A stretch of 64,000 nucleotides of DNA from Sphingobacterium hotanense (GCF_008274825.1 NZ_CP030848.1:1116001-1180000); one strand, 5' to 3'. Positions 14,279 through 23,961 are shown, counted from the first letter of the stretch. The notes: generated by a model not told the origin, from the sequence alone. A program made the numbers and translations.

Positions 14279-16729
14279 ATGAAAATCTTAAAATTTGGCG
14301 GAACATCCGTAGGTTCCGTAGAGAGCATCCAAGCCGTGTTAAAAATAGTGAAAGCTTCTTTTGACGCTGGTGAAAAACCTTTAGTCGTATTATCAGCCAT
14401 GTCAGGAGTCACCAACCTGTTAACACAAATGGCTGAAGATGCAGCAGCTGGGAAGCCGTTTGACGAAGGATTAAAGCAATTAGAGGAAAGGCACTTTGAA
14501 GTGGTCAAGAAACTGATTGCGGTAAAGTATCAGAACCCTGTTCTGACGCGCTTAAAGTTGCTTTTCAATGAACTGGAAGAACTTTTACAAGGCGTATCGG
14601 CACTGAAGGAATTGAGCAACCAAAGTCGTGACTTGATCGTTTCATTTGGAGAACGATGCAGCAACTACCTCGTTGCCAAAGTCATGGAGCAAGAAGTGCC
14701 AGAATCGGAGTATATCAATGCTTCCTATTATGTGAAAACAGACTCCAATTTCGGGAATGCCCACCTTAATGAACCACTAACCACCCAACTAATCCAAGCA
14801 CTTTCTCATACCCACGCTGATAAACTCCTCTTTGTAACAGGATTTATCGGTTCGAACGAGCAAGGGCGTATCACTACACTGGGGCGTGGAGGCTCGGATT
14901 ATACCGCAGCCATCTTCGGATCAGTATTAAATGCGACAGCAATTGAAATTTGGACTGACGTGAATGGAATGTTGACAGCGGATCCTAGGATCGTGAAAAA
15001 GGCATTTTCCCTTCCGGTGTTGTCGTATACTGAAGCTATGGAGCTTTCCTACTTCGGGGCGAAAGTGATCTATCCACCAACTATGGTTCCGGCATTTTTG
15101 AAGAAGATTCCAATCGTTATCCGAAATACATTTGAGCCAGAGCTAGCAGGAACCGTTATTCAATTTGAAAGCGGAAAGTCTTCTTATCCCATCAAAGGTA
15201 TATCTTCCATTGCCGACGTATCTGTTATCAATCTGACAGGTAGCGGAATGGTAGGGAAATCAGGGTTTAGCGGACGTCTGTTTACCTTATTAGCCAGAGA
15301 GCAAATCAATGTGATCCTTATTACGCAATCTTCTTCAGAGCATAGTATCACTTTCGCGGTGAATCCTAGCGATGCGGAGAAGGCAGTAAAGCTCATCAGT
15401 ACAGAGTTTGAACTGGAGTTATTGGCCAATAAGCTTTCGGCGCCTGTCATTGAGGAGAGTTTATCTATTCTGGCTATCGTCGGAGAGAACATGAAGCGTA
15501 CACCGGGTATGTCGGGTCGCCTTTTCCACGCGTTAGGAAGAAATGGTATCAATGTTCGAGCGATCGCGCAAGGATCGTCTGAATTCAATATATCGGTTAT
15601 TATCAATAAAGAAGATTTAGCAAAGGCATTAAATGCCGTGCATGACGCCTTCTTTGCCGAGCTCAAGAAAACATTGCATGTATTCAATCTAGGAACCGGC
15701 AATATCGGTGCAACGCTCTTCAAACAATTGCACGAACAACATGATTTTCTATTAGATCATAACGATATCGAAATCAAAGTGGTAGGTCTGGCGAACTCGC
15801 GAAGAATGCTTTTCGACGCGGATGGCGTGGATTTATCAAATTGGCAATCCGCATTGGACGAACAAGGCGAGGTCGCAGACCTTGCGAGCTTCGTGAGTAA
15901 AATGCAAGCGATGAATCTTCCGAACTGTGTGTTTATCGATAATACTGCAAGCAAATTACCGGCAACCTACTATGAGGAGATCTTCAAATCCAACATCTCG
16001 ATTGTGACCTGCAATAAGATAGCGAACTCCGGAGAATATGCGCAGTATCGCTCCTTGCATGAAACCGCAAGAAAGCATGGCGTAGACTTCTTCTACGAAA
16101 CGAATGTTGGTGCAGGCTTGCCGATTGTACGCGTATTGAAGGACTTGATGCTTAGTGGCGACCGTATCCTAAAGATCGAGGCTATTCTATCGGGCACCAT
16201 CTCTTATATTTTCAATAACTTCAACGGTGATGCATCTTTTTACGATGTGGTAAAAAAGGCGCAGGAGCTGGGATATACCGAGCCTGATCCACGCGATGAT
16301 TTAGGCGGAGTAGATTTTATGCGCAAGATGCTTATCCTCGCTCGTGACGCAGGACATGTAATCGAGTCATCAGACGTCGACCTAGGCAATATACTTCCGG
16401 AGAACTGCTTAAAAGCTAGTTCAGTAGATGAGTTCTATACAGAATTGTTAAAGTCCGACGATTATTTCAATAATCTGAAAGATCAAGCTGCCAAAGAAGG
16501 GAAAGTAATTCGTTACATCGGTAGTTTAGAAGATGGAAAAGTATCAATCAGCTTACAGATGGTCGATGAAACGCATCCTTTCTATGCACTTTCGGGAAGC
16601 GATAATATCATTTCTTTCACAACCGAGCGTTATAAAGAAAGACCATTAGTGGTGAAAGGACCTGGAGCAGGGGCAGAGGTGACAGCCGGAGGCGTTTTTG
16701 CCGACCTAGTGAATGTTGGTGCTAAATAA
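14279..16729 (+). CDS. thrA: Bifunctional aspartokinase / homoserine dehydrogenase I
   Basis: This 816-residue fusion catalyses the first step (aspartate to aspartyl phosphate) and the third step (aspartate semialdehyde to homoserine) of the threonine and methionine branch. The N-terminal aspartokinase domain starts with KFGGTSVGS (residues 4-12) and carries the GRGGSDYTA motif. Two ACT regulatory segments follow (about 310-460). The homoserine dehydrogenase domain begins with the NAD(P) motif FNLGTGNIGATL at about residue 467 and contains NVGAGLPIV. It is the first structural gene behind the attenuator, with thrB and thrC downstream. The length matches the E. coli ThrA type. Confidence 0.97.
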   Translation: MKILKFGGTSVGSVESIQAVLKIVKASFDAGEKPLVVLSAMSGVTNLLTQMAEDAAAGKPFDEGLKQLEERHFEVVKKLIAVKYQNPVLTRLKLLFNELEELLQGVSALKELSNQSRDLIVSFGERCSNYLVAKVMEQEVPESEYINASYYVKTDSNFGNAHLNEPLTTQLIQALSHTHADKLLFVTGFIGSNEQGRITTLGRGGSDYTAAIFGSVLNATAIEIWTDVNGMLTADPRIVKKAFSLPVLSYTEAMELSYFGAKVIYPPTMVPAFLKKIPIVIRNTFEPELAGTVIQFESGKSSYPIKGISSIADVSVINLTGSGMVGKSGFSGRLFTLLAREQINVILITQSSSEHSITFAVNPSDAEKAVKLISTEFELELLANKLSAPVIEESLSILAIVGENMKRTPGMSGRLFHALGRNGINVRAIAQGSSEFNISVIINKEDLAKALNAVHDAFFAELKKTLHVFNLGTGNIGATLFKQLHEQHDFLLDHNDIEIKVVGLANSRRMLFDADGVDLSNWQSALDEQGEVADLASFVSKMQAMNLPNCVFIDNTASKLPATYYEEIFKSNISIVTCNKIANSGEYAQYRSLHETARKHGVDFFYETNVGAGLPIVRVLKDLMLSGDRILKIEAILSGTISYIFNNFNGDASFYDVVKKAQELGYTEPDPRDDLGGVDFMRKMLILARDAGHVIESSDVDLGNILPENCLKASSVDEFYTELLKSDDYFNNLKDQAAKEGKVIRYIGSLEDGKVSISLQMVDETHPFYALSGSDNIISFTTERYKERPLVVKGPGAGAEVTAGGVFADLVNVGAK

Positions 16730-16733
16730 TGCA

Positions 16734-17741
16734 ATGAATATGATGACTAATCAAGATTCCATAATGGAAGAGAAACATAAAGTAGATTTTGAAAAGATAA
16801 AACAAGAGGTTCGTGTATTTGCACCAGCAACGGTTGCCAACATGATCTGTGGATTTGATATCCTCGGGTTTGCGGTTGACTTCCCGGGCGATGAAGTGCT
16901 GATGCGAAGAACTGATAAGCCTGGTGTTACTATTAAAGCAATTCATGGCGATGAAGGACGCCTTCCTTTAGATCCAGAAAAAAATACGGTCAGCGCTTGC
17001 GTTCAGATGTTATTAGCGCATTTGGATTTGAGCGACAGCATTGGGGTGGAGATTGAACTAACGAAACACATGCCTATTGGCAGTGGCTTAGGTTCAAGTT
17101 CCGCGAGTACTGTTGCAGGTCTTTTCGCGATCAACAGCCTACTGGGCGAACCGCTTAGCAAGGAAGAACTCATGCCATTCTGTGTGGAAGGCGAGCGTTT
17201 GGCTTGCGGGCACGGACATGCCGACAATGTTGCTCCCGCTTTGATGGGCGGAATTACTTTAATTAGAGGATACGAGCCCCTTGATATGATTAATCTGCCG
17301 GTACCTGAAGACCTGGTCGCGGGGATTGTATTCCCACAGGTCGATGTGCCAACGAGAGATGCCCGACAGTTGATCAAAGAGAAAGTGTCTTTAAAGGATG
17401 CTGTCGTGCAGTGGGGCAATATCGCCGGGCTTGTTGCTGGCCTTTATCGAAGCGATTACGATTTGATCAGCCGCAGCATGCACGATGTCATTATCGAGCC
17501 AACCCGGGCGATCTTAATCCCCGAGTTTTATGCGATGAAGGAAATCGCCCTATCATGCGGCGTGCTCAGTTTCGGTATTTCTGGCTCCGGTCCATCCGTT
17601 GTTGCAATCAGTAGGGGCAAAGAAGCAGCACAACAAGCCGTAGATCAAATCCAAGCACATTTAACTTCACACGGAATTGAGAGTTTGCAATACGTGTCGT
17701 CCGTCAATGTTGCTGGTCCTAAAGTAATCAACCTAAAATAA
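16734..17741 (+). CDS. thrB: Homoserine kinase
   Basis: A GHMP-family kinase that phosphorylates homoserine with ATP in the cytosol. The ATP-binding motif PIGSGLGSSSAS is at about residues 105-116 and the C-terminal GISGSGPSVVA loop is present. The core starts at VRVFAPATVANMICGFD. The start is uncertain: in-frame ATGs at 16713, 16734, 16740, 16743 and 16764 all precede the core, and there is no Shine-Dalgarno guide. I chose 16734, just after the thrA stop at 16729. It is the second gene of the thr operon, 6 bases before thrC. Confidence 0.95.
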   Translation: MNMMTNQDSIMEEKHKVDFEKIKQEVRVFAPATVANMICGFDILGFAVDFPGDEVLMRRTDKPGVTIKAIHGDEGRLPLDPEKNTVSACVQMLLAHLDLSDSIGVEIELTKHMPIGSGLGSSSASTVAGLFAINSLLGEPLSKEELMPFCVEGERLACGHGHADNVAPALMGGITLIRGYEPLDMINLPVPEDLVAGIVFPQVDVPTRDARQLIKEKVSLKDAVVQWGNIAGLVAGLYRSDYDLISRSMHDVIIEPTRAILIPEFYAMKEIALSCGVLSFGISGSGPSVVAISRGKEAAQQAVDQIQAHLTSHGIESLQYVSSVNVAGPKVINLK

Positions 17742-17747
17742 TAGTAT

Positions 17748-19055
17748 ATGCAATTTTACAGTACAAATAATAAAGCGCTCCGGGTCTCCTTTCAAGAGGC
17801 CGTATTCAACTCCTTACCGCAAGATAAGGGATTGTACATGCCGGAAGTGATTCCTCAGCTCGATCCTTATTTCATTAAAAATATTCAGCAGTACTCCCTG
17901 CAGGAAATTGCTTTTACGATCGCAAAGGCATTCATCGGAAACGACATTCCCGATGCGGACCTCAAATCGATTGTCGATGACGCTATCAATTTTGAAGCGC
18001 CGGTTAAGTTTCTAGACGCCGAAACAGCGGTTTTGGAGTTATTCCATGGACCATCCTATGCTTTTAAAGATTTCGGAGCACGCTTCATGAGTCGCGTTAT
18101 GGGCTATTTCTCCAAGCAGGGAGAACAGTTGCTTGACGTTTTGGTGGCTACTTCCGGCGACACAGGTGGGGCGGTGGCCTCAGGTTTCTTAGGAGTGGAA
18201 GGCACTCGAGTGACTATCTTGTATCCGAAAGGGAAAGTATCGAAAGTACAAGAGGAACAGCTCACTACCAACGGACAGAATATCCGCGCTTTAGAGGTAG
18301 AAGGGACTTTCGATGATTGCCAAGCTTTGGTTAAAGAAGCTTTCAATGATCCAGACCTGAATAATGCATTGCGACTTACATCGGCAAACTCAATCAATAT
18401 TGCCCGCCTCATTCCGCAGACTTTTTATTATTTCTGGACTTATGCACAGTTGAAATCGCAGGGAATGGACGAAATCGTCTTCACCGTACCGAGCGGAAAT
18501 TTCGGGAATATCGGTGCTGGATTATTAGCCTATAAAATGGGATTGCCTGTTGCGCATTTCGTTGCAGCAACGAATGTCAACGATACGGTACCCCGCTTTC
18601 TACAGCATGGAATCTATGAGCCGAAGCCTTCCGTACAAACCTTGGCGAATGCGATGGATGTTGGTAATCCGAGCAATTGGGTCCGCATTCAAGACTTGTT
18701 TGGTCAAGACCTCGATCAGCTAAAAGCCAAAGTGAGCTCCTATACCTATACTGATGAGCAAACGTTAGAAGGAATGGAGGAATTGTTCCAAAAATATAAA
18801 TACGTAGCGTGTCCGCATACAGCAATTGCTTATCTCGCTTCTAAAGCATATAGAAATGAGCATCCCGGCGAATATGCTTCCGTTTTCTTATCTACCGCTC
18901 ATCCATGCAAATTCCCTGAAGCAATAAAACCAGAGGTATTCCAACATGTGGCGCTGCCCGACGGTGCTTCCGCCTTAGCAGAAAAAGAAAAGCAAGCAGT
19001 CGAAATGCCGGTAGACTATAAAACATTCAAAACATACCTGCTAGTGAATAACTAG
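17748..19055 (+). CDS. thrC: Threonine synthase
   Basis: A PLP enzyme converting O-phosphohomoserine to L-threonine, the last step of the pathway. The 435-residue length fits the longer (fungal/proteobacterial-like) class. The PLP lysine lies in PSYAFKDFGARFM near residue 110, with SGDTGGAVASGF and the C-terminal STAHPCKFPEAI segment also visible. It is the third gene of the thr operon and is followed by a terminator at 19110. Confidence 0.97.
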   Translation: MQFYSTNNKALRVSFQEAVFNSLPQDKGLYMPEVIPQLDPYFIKNIQQYSLQEIAFTIAKAFIGNDIPDADLKSIVDDAINFEAPVKFLDAETAVLELFHGPSYAFKDFGARFMSRVMGYFSKQGEQLLDVLVATSGDTGGAVASGFLGVEGTRVTILYPKGKVSKVQEEQLTTNGQNIRALEVEGTFDDCQALVKEAFNDPDLNNALRLTSANSINIARLIPQTFYYFWTYAQLKSQGMDEIVFTVPSGNFGNIGAGLLAYKMGLPVAHFVAATNVNDTVPRFLQHGIYEPKPSVQTLANAMDVGNPSNWVRIQDLFGQDLDQLKAKVSSYTYTDEQTLEGMEELFQKYKYVACPHTAIAYLASKAYRNEHPGEYASVFLSTAHPCKFPEAIKPEVFQHVALPDGASALAEKEKQAVEMPVDYKTFKTYLLVNN

Positions 19056-19059
19056 CGGA

Positions 19060-19318
19060 TTCAGATATTAGATAATAGACATTAGATTTTAGACATTAGA
19101 TTTTAGAGTATGGCGGCTAGAGATGGTCGCCATTTCTTTTTAGATATAAGATATGAGATATAAGAGTATTTTCTGAACCAGGAAAGGAAGGATTTAAGAA
19201 TTGACAGGATCCTGCTGATCTTTTTCATCCTTCCTTTCCTGGTTCAAAGACAACATTCTAAGAACCCTAAATATTCTAATGTCTCATATCTCATATCTAA
19301 CATCTACGTCTCACTTCC
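19060..19318. repeat. Intergenic repeat island 2 (nested palindromes)
   Basis: An outer AT-rich module of TTAGACATTAGAT type (19070-19110, 19140-19165) is inverted at about 19275-19310. Between them lies a 20-bp perfect inverted pair (19174-19193 and 19227-19246) carrying GAACCAGGAAAGGAAGGAT, with about 33 bases between the arms that include GACAGGATCCTG. This is the shortest complete copy of the A-B-B'-A' layout seen in the window, without the 118-bp insert. Confidence 0.8.
19110..19141 (+). terminator. Terminator of the thr operon
   Basis: An 8-bp stem (19110-19117 with 19126-19133, one G-U pair) is followed by a T-rich run. It lies 55 bases after thrC, inside the AT-rich repeat module. 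Confidence 0.7.
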
Positions 19319-19321
19319 CTT

Positions 19322-19390
19322 TCAAACCCAATACAAACCCAATATAAACCCAAATCAGAACCCTTCTGAAAGGGGATTGATTTGGGTTTG
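19322..19390. repeat. AAACCCAAAT palindrome, copy 1
   Basis: Two CAAACCCAATA-type direct units are followed by a perfect 12-bp inverted pair AAACCCAAATCA (19346-19357) / TGATTTGGGTTT (19378-19389). This encloses a smaller CCCTT/AAGGG hairpin. A structure of the same design but different sequence is at 44163-44204. It may also serve as a terminator. Confidence 0.65.
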
Positions 19391-19471
19391 ATTAAGCTGA
19401 GGAAAAGCATTCACTGCTCTTTGTACAGACTTTTTTTTCATTTAGCTGATTTATTTTTTTTCAATTCTAAC

Positions 19472-19479
19472 TACTTTTG
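19472..19479 (+). promoter_or_regulatory. -7 element immediately before rlmI
   Basis: TACTTTTG matches the Bacteroidota -7 consensus and ends only 5 bases before the rlmI ATG. Transcription would begin at or next to the start codon. No good -33 element is visible. Confidence 0.45.
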
Positions 19480-19484
19480 CGAGG

Positions 19485-20669
19485 ATGAATAAAATAATCC
19501 TCAACAAAGGAAAGGATAAGGCGGCCTGGCAGTTACATCCTTGGATTTTCTCCGGAGCCATTGCTCGAGTGTCTGAATCTCTTCAAAACGGTGATATCGT
19601 TTCCGTATATAATCACGATGATGAATTTATTGCGTACGGGATGTACAATAAGCAATCGCGGGTTGCAGTACGTTTATTGGAGTGGGATCCACAAAAAGAG
19701 ATTTCGGAAGGCTGGTGGCGTGATAGATTGCAGCGGGCAGTAAAGAACCGTATGCATCTGTTGAACGAAAAGAACAATTCTGTTCGTTTAGTATTTGCCG
19801 AGGCGGATTTCCTTCCCGGGCTTATTGCAGATAAATATGGGGATTTCATCTCTGTGCAGGTGCATGCGGCAGGGATGGAACGCGTAAAGTCGATACTGGT
19901 GGATGAATTGCAACAATTGTTGAATCCAAAAGGAATTTATGAGCGCAGCGACCTAAAATCTAGAGCGTATGAAGGTTTGCCAGACAGCAACGGCTTATTG
20001 GCAGGCGAGATGCCTCCTCCATTTGTTGATATTATTGAAAACGGAATACAGTATCAGGTGAATATCGTGGAAGGGCAAAAGTCTGGATTTTATTGCGATC
20101 AACGCGAGAACAGATATTTCACGTCGAAATATGTTAAGGACAAAAAAGTATTAGATTGTTTTTGCTATTCCGGCGGATTTACGTTGAACGCATTTCGTGA
20201 GGGAGCCGCGTCCGTAACATCGGTAGACAGTTCGGCACTTGCCATAGAGACCTTGCAGAAGAATATACAATTGAATGGTTTTGACGCTTCAAAACATATT
20301 GCAGTACAGTCTGACGTGAACAAATACCTTCGCGATTTAGGGGAACAACGAGAGAAATTTGATTTAATCATCTTAGATCCTCCTAAATATGCGCCTTCAC
20401 GGTCGACCCTAGAGAAGGCGTCCCGTGCCTACAAGGATTTAAACCGCAGAGGATTGATGCTTTTGAATTCTGGAGGTTTATTGGCTACTTTCTCCTGCTC
20501 GGGAGCGATGGACATCGACACCTTTAAGCAAGTATTGGCTTGGGCTGCGTTAGATGCGGGAAAAGAGATTCAATTTATTTATCAGTTTTGCCAGCCGGAA
20601 GATCATCCTGTGCGAGCGTCATTTCCAGAAAGTGAGTATTTGAAGGGCTTGCTAGTACGCGTACTGTAG
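19485..20669 (+). CDS. rlmI: Class I SAM-dependent 23S rRNA methyltransferase (RlmI-like)
   Basis: A 394-residue protein with an N-terminal PUA domain (about 1-75), an EEHUD-like linker, and a Rossmann methyltransferase domain. QKSGFYCDQR lies at 198-207, CYSGGFTLNAF (SAM motif I) at 227-237, DPPKY at 298-302 and SCSG at 337-340. In E. coli RlmI makes m5C1962 of 23S rRNA; orthology here is inferred from architecture. It acts in the cytosol on ribosome assembly. The gene stands alone with a terminator downstream. Confidence 0.9.
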   Translation: MNKIILNKGKDKAAWQLHPWIFSGAIARVSESLQNGDIVSVYNHDDEFIAYGMYNKQSRVAVRLLEWDPQKEISEGWWRDRLQRAVKNRMHLLNEKNNSVRLVFAEADFLPGLIADKYGDFISVQVHAAGMERVKSILVDELQQLLNPKGIYERSDLKSRAYEGLPDSNGLLAGEMPPPFVDIIENGIQYQVNIVEGQKSGFYCDQRENRYFTSKYVKDKKVLDCFCYSGGFTLNAFREGAASVTSVDSSALAIETLQKNIQLNGFDASKHIAVQSDVNKYLRDLGEQREKFDLIILDPPKYAPSRSTLEKASRAYKDLNRRGLMLLNSGGLLATFSCSGAMDIDTFKQVLAWAALDAGKEIQFIYQFCQPEDHPVRASFPESEYLKGLLVRVL

Positions 20670-20692
20670 AAGAAAATATGTGCTTTAGAAAG

Positions 20693-20722
20693 AGGATTAA
20701 CAGGTTTGTTAATCCTTTTTTT
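20693..20722 (+). terminator. Terminator of rlmI
   Basis: A perfect 10-bp stem AGGATTAACA (20693-20702) / TGTTAATCCT (20707-20716) is followed by a T run, 24 bases after the stop. Confidence 0.85.
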
Positions 20723-21437
20723 ATTGAATATTAGATGGGATATACAGTCGGTGTCAATTTCAACCTACAAAAAACTCGCAATAAAATGACGGTTGTTATT
20801 TGGGAAGTAACTGTATAGTGTTGGTAATCAGTAATTTAATGTGATTTCTACCCAATTGTAACATGAAGGTATGACCTAAGTCATTTTCACATTAGGTTAT
20901 AACTTTAATATTTGTTATAAATAATTCATGATTGCGACATGTGTGCGGATGTTTTAATCCATTTTTTAGCACTTTTTCTTCATCGAGTTCTAACGTAGTT
21001 TAAACTGCAGCGTGCATGTCGCATACTTAAAAAAATCATCATTTATGTGAATTATTTTAGTTTAAGCGTGTAGTTTCGGAAATTTAGTTTCTAAACTTTA
21101 TATGTTTGCATGTTGTTCCAATAAAGGCGATCTTAACGGTCGCCTTTTCTTTTTTATCTCTTGTCGACATTTCACTGCATAAAGGATTTCTAAAAATAAT
21201 TAGTGATATATGTAATTTTCTTAATAGGATAATTGGGTAATATTTGTGCAAAGCAATAGTAGTCGCGGCACGTTCGAACTAGTACAAAAAGGTCTATCGT
21301 CTTTTTTTAAACTGTTAGCATTAAAGAGTCTTTTTGGCTATTGAGTTCGTGTCGCTTACTAAAATATCCTGGTCTAAATTCCATCATTCATAAGGGTTTG
21401 ATCCTGATTTGTTGCTTTATAATTTAATAATATCTAT
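20723..21437. other. Long AT-rich intergenic region before the fimbrillin-like gene
   Basis: About 715 bases have no credible reading frame and no tRNA or rRNA signature. The notable items are a -7 match TATGTTTG at 21101-21108 and, only about 15 bases later, a hairpin with T run at 21123-21152. No other clear structure was found. Confidence 0.4.
21123..21156 (+). terminator. Isolated terminator hairpin in the 20.7-21.4 kb spacer
   Basis: An 8-bp stem AAAGGCGA (21123-21130) / TCGCCTTT (21140-21147) is followed by CTTTTTT. No gene ends nearby; rlmI has its own terminator 400 bases upstream. It may end a short RNA or act as a premature terminator. Confidence 0.55.
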
Positions 21438-23108
21438 ATGAAGACATTTGGGCGAATCTTTAGTTTCGTAATTATTGGAGCCTTCCTCTTATTGGCATAT
21501 GCTTGTAAGAAGGACAAACAGGTGCAGGGGGGTGCTGCGCTTGTGAACATTAAAAGTGTGGAGGTCAGTTACACGGAAGCCTCAAGCAACAACAATAGTG
21601 CTAATGCCAAATCCGTCTTGCCTGGGTTATCGGAACAAGTCAAAGAAGTAACATTCAATCAAGATTACAATTTGATTGTTTCGCTAAAACCGAAAACTCA
21701 AGAGCTAAAAGCACAAGGTTCGACTCGCGGAAGCAGCGTGATCAATCCGATGGAACAAGGCGTTCGGTATAGAGTCCTGGTATTCAATACCGATAATAGC
21801 TATGTTGACCAAAAAGAATTTATCGTAGGGCAAGAGGCAAGTACTACTGGCTTCGAATTGGAACCAGGTACATATCGCTTTGTTGCATACTCCTTCAACA
21901 ATTCAACGGCAATTCCTGAAGTAGCACAAAGTCCTTTGGACGGGCTTTCCCTATCAAATATACCGACAAGCTCAGCCTTGCTTTATATGAACAGGGAAGT
22001 GACAGTTCAAGGAGGTGAAAATTTACTGGGCTTAGTTTTAAAGCACCGCTTTAGTAAAATTACTTTAACGATGGAAGCAGCTTCAGAGCTGGGGACGATC
22101 AGCGCATTGAAAGCTAGCATCACTGCAGAGCCAACTGTAAATATGGCGCTTAAGGATGGCGCTTTAACACATCCAAATACGCCATCACCATTAATGTTCA
22201 ACTTTCCTACATTAAATCTAGCTACAGTGACTAGCACCTCTACTTTGATAAGCAATGCGGAGACTGCGCAGTTAGAACTGAAGATTTTGGAAATTGGATT
22301 AAATGGTGGTCCAATTCGTACCAACTTAGCGAATATCACCGATCTAGTAATAAGACCGGGTGTACAATATCAATTGCGACTTAGTTTGCAATCAACTGGT
22401 ATTTCGGTGGGCGGAAAGATATGGGCGAAAGGTAACTTAGCTTATGTAAATGGAATATATTTCAATAGAAGTTCACCAGAGGAAACTGGTTTTGATTACC
22501 ATGCAACCGATTACTGGAACTACGCATCCGCAGAAAATCCGGTGGTGCCAGCCATGAACGTGCCTTGGGAATATTTTGAAGATCTGGATTCCCATTTTCC
22601 AAAAATTCCTGCGACTTTCCAAGATCCTTGTCAGCTTGTCGCTGGTGGACAATGGCATATGCCAAAGCTTGCTGATTTCGCCGCTTTGGGATATTTTAAA
22701 GTAATCAATAGTGCTGGTGTGGAAGGAGCTTTCGATGGTGTTCAACCAAACGGAGAGAAGACTGGCCATGCATACATCTACTTTGATGGTACTGACCAAT
22801 CGACCGGCGCGGCTGGGCAATTGAGATTCTATAAGACCGGACGTTTGCATTACTTCATAGTGAATAACGTTTCTGTTTTAGATCATGATCACATTTTTAA
22901 TGAACATGATGCGTTATATATGGCGATCGACGGTACACAGGGTGTTAAGCCTGCAAACGCAACTTGGCAGGTACATATGCCAATGATTGTGGAAGAACAT
23001 ACTGGCGGTGACAAAGATATGCTTTACTATAGGTTGAATGATCCGTATTTCTCACGTGACGATAGGGTTCCTATTAGATGTGTCAGAGATCTGCCAGCCA
23101 CAAGATAA
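21438..23108 (+). CDS. Fimbrillin-like / FISUMP-like surface lipoprotein
   Basis: A 556-residue predicted lipoprotein whose signal peptide ends in a lipobox LAYAC with Cys23. The N-terminal half resembles fimbrillin-family repeats (polar, beta-rich, with LEPGTYRFVAYSFN near residue 140). The C-terminal half resembles the Fibrobacter succinogenes major paralogous domain, with WHMPKLADFAALG near 400 and a terminal VPIRCVRD, the usual ending of that domain. It would sit in the outer membrane, probably surface-exposed. It is monocistronic with a long upstream spacer and a good terminator. Family placement is by pattern, function unknown. Confidence 0.65.
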   Translation: MKTFGRIFSFVIIGAFLLLAYACKKDKQVQGGAALVNIKSVEVSYTEASSNNNSANAKSVLPGLSEQVKEVTFNQDYNLIVSLKPKTQELKAQGSTRGSSVINPMEQGVRYRVLVFNTDNSYVDQKEFIVGQEASTTGFELEPGTYRFVAYSFNNSTAIPEVAQSPLDGLSLSNIPTSSALLYMNREVTVQGGENLLGLVLKHRFSKITLTMEAASELGTISALKASITAEPTVNMALKDGALTHPNTPSPLMFNFPTLNLATVTSTSTLISNAETAQLELKILEIGLNGGPIRTNLANITDLVIRPGVQYQLRLSLQSTGISVGGKIWAKGNLAYVNGIYFNRSSPEETGFDYHATDYWNYASAENPVVPAMNVPWEYFEDLDSHFPKIPATFQDPCQLVAGGQWHMPKLADFAALGYFKVINSAGVEGAFDGVQPNGEKTGHAYIYFDGTDQSTGAAGQLRFYKTGRLHYFIVNNVSVLDHDHIFNEHDALYMAIDGTQGVKPANATWQVHMPMIVEEHTGGDKDMLYYRLNDPYFSRDDRVPIRCVRDLPATR

Positions 23109-23146
23109 TAAAAGTTAGGTTATCTTTACATAATGCGTGTTGTTTA

Positions 23147-23182
23147 AAAGTGTCGTGCAAGTTGGACGGCACTTTCTTTTTA
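23147..23182 (+). terminator. Terminator of the fimbrillin-like gene
   Basis: A 10-bp stem (23147-23156 with 23166-23175, one G-U pair) is followed by TTTCTTTTT, 38 bases after the stop and just before the convergent SGNH gene. Confidence 0.8.
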
Positions 23183-23199
23183 TTTATTGCCTATGCTGG

Positions 23200-23961
23200 C
23201 TATCCAAGTTTGATTTGAGCTAACCAGCTTTCTGCCATCAGGTTGGCGCCGGCCCAAGAAGTATGCACTCCGTCGGTAGTCCAGTATGCGCCCGTATTGG
23301 CCTTTAGAGCTTTATCAAAGATATCCTGATAGGGGATGAAGACGGTTTTATATTCTTTAGCAAGTTCACGCGCGGCTAACTGGTATTTAGGAAATTCCGG
23401 GTACCAGCTATCGTTTATATGCTTTACATCCTTTAAGCCGAATGGCTCACCGATGATTAACTTCACGTTTGGCAATGCTGCTAGAGTTTTGTCCAATAGC
23501 TCTTTGTACTGTCCTTTGTACTGTTCTGGCGTATTGATCGCACCGCGATCTTTCGTTCTCCAGAAGTCATTGACGCCGATAAGAATCGAAACAATGTTGG
23601 GTTTTAAATCAATACAGTCGGCTTGCCAGCGATTCATTAAATCAGGGACGCGGTTTCCAGAAATACCACGATTGTAGATCTTGATATTCTTGCTTGCACA
23701 CTTGTTCAATAAAACGCCCGCAGCAAGCATTGCATAGCCACCTCCAAAGGCGTTCATCTCATTCGGATTTAGGTTGTCTTTCTTCCGACCAGCATCGGTA
23801 ATGGAATCTCCTTGGAATAGAATTACATCGTTCTGATTGATGCTGATTCCACCTTTAGGCTTTGCGGATGAAAAATCCTCGGCATGCAACAACGCGCTGC
23901 CCATGGCTGTAGTCCCCACAGTCAATATACTCTTCTTTAAAAAATCTCTTCTTGAATTCAT
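23200..23961 (-). CDS. SGNH/GDSL hydrolase with a Tat signal peptide
   Basis: A 253-residue esterase or acetylhydrolase of the SGNH superfamily. The N-terminus has a twin-arginine motif (RRDFLKKS, residues 4-11) followed by a hydrophobic stretch, so it is probably exported folded by the Tat system, for which tatA is at 10.7 kb. The catalytic Ser lies in GDS (51-53), followed by SGNR, GVNDFW and the C-terminal TTDGVHTSW carrying the Asp-x-x-His pair. Substrate unknown; relatives de-esterify carbohydrates or lipids. It is convergent with the fimbrillin-like gene. Confidence 0.88.
   Translation of the reverse strand: MNSRRDFLKKSILTVGTTAMGSALLHAEDFSSAKPKGGISINQNDVILFQGDSITDAGRKKDNLNPNEMNAFGGGYAMLAAGVLLNKCASKNIKIYNRGISGNRVPDLMNRWQADCIDLKPNIVSILIGVNDFWRTKDRGAINTPEQYKGQYKELLDKTLAALPNVKLIIGEPFGLKDVKHINDSWYPEFPKYQLAARELAKEYKTVFIPYQDIFDKALKANTGAYWTTDGVHTSWAGANLMAESWLAQIKLG

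Noticed and set aside
14046..14306. Minus-strand 86-codon frame over the thr control region
   Set aside because: It is antisense to the promoter, leader peptide and attenuator, which explain the sequence fully.
15184..15723. Long minus-strand frame (179 codons) inside thrA
   Set aside because: Shadow of the thrA coding sequence; no independent start context or family features.
20723..21437. Possible tRNA, because of a GTTCGAAC word near 21270
   Set aside because: No acceptor stem or cloverleaf can be drawn around it, and the spacing is wrong.
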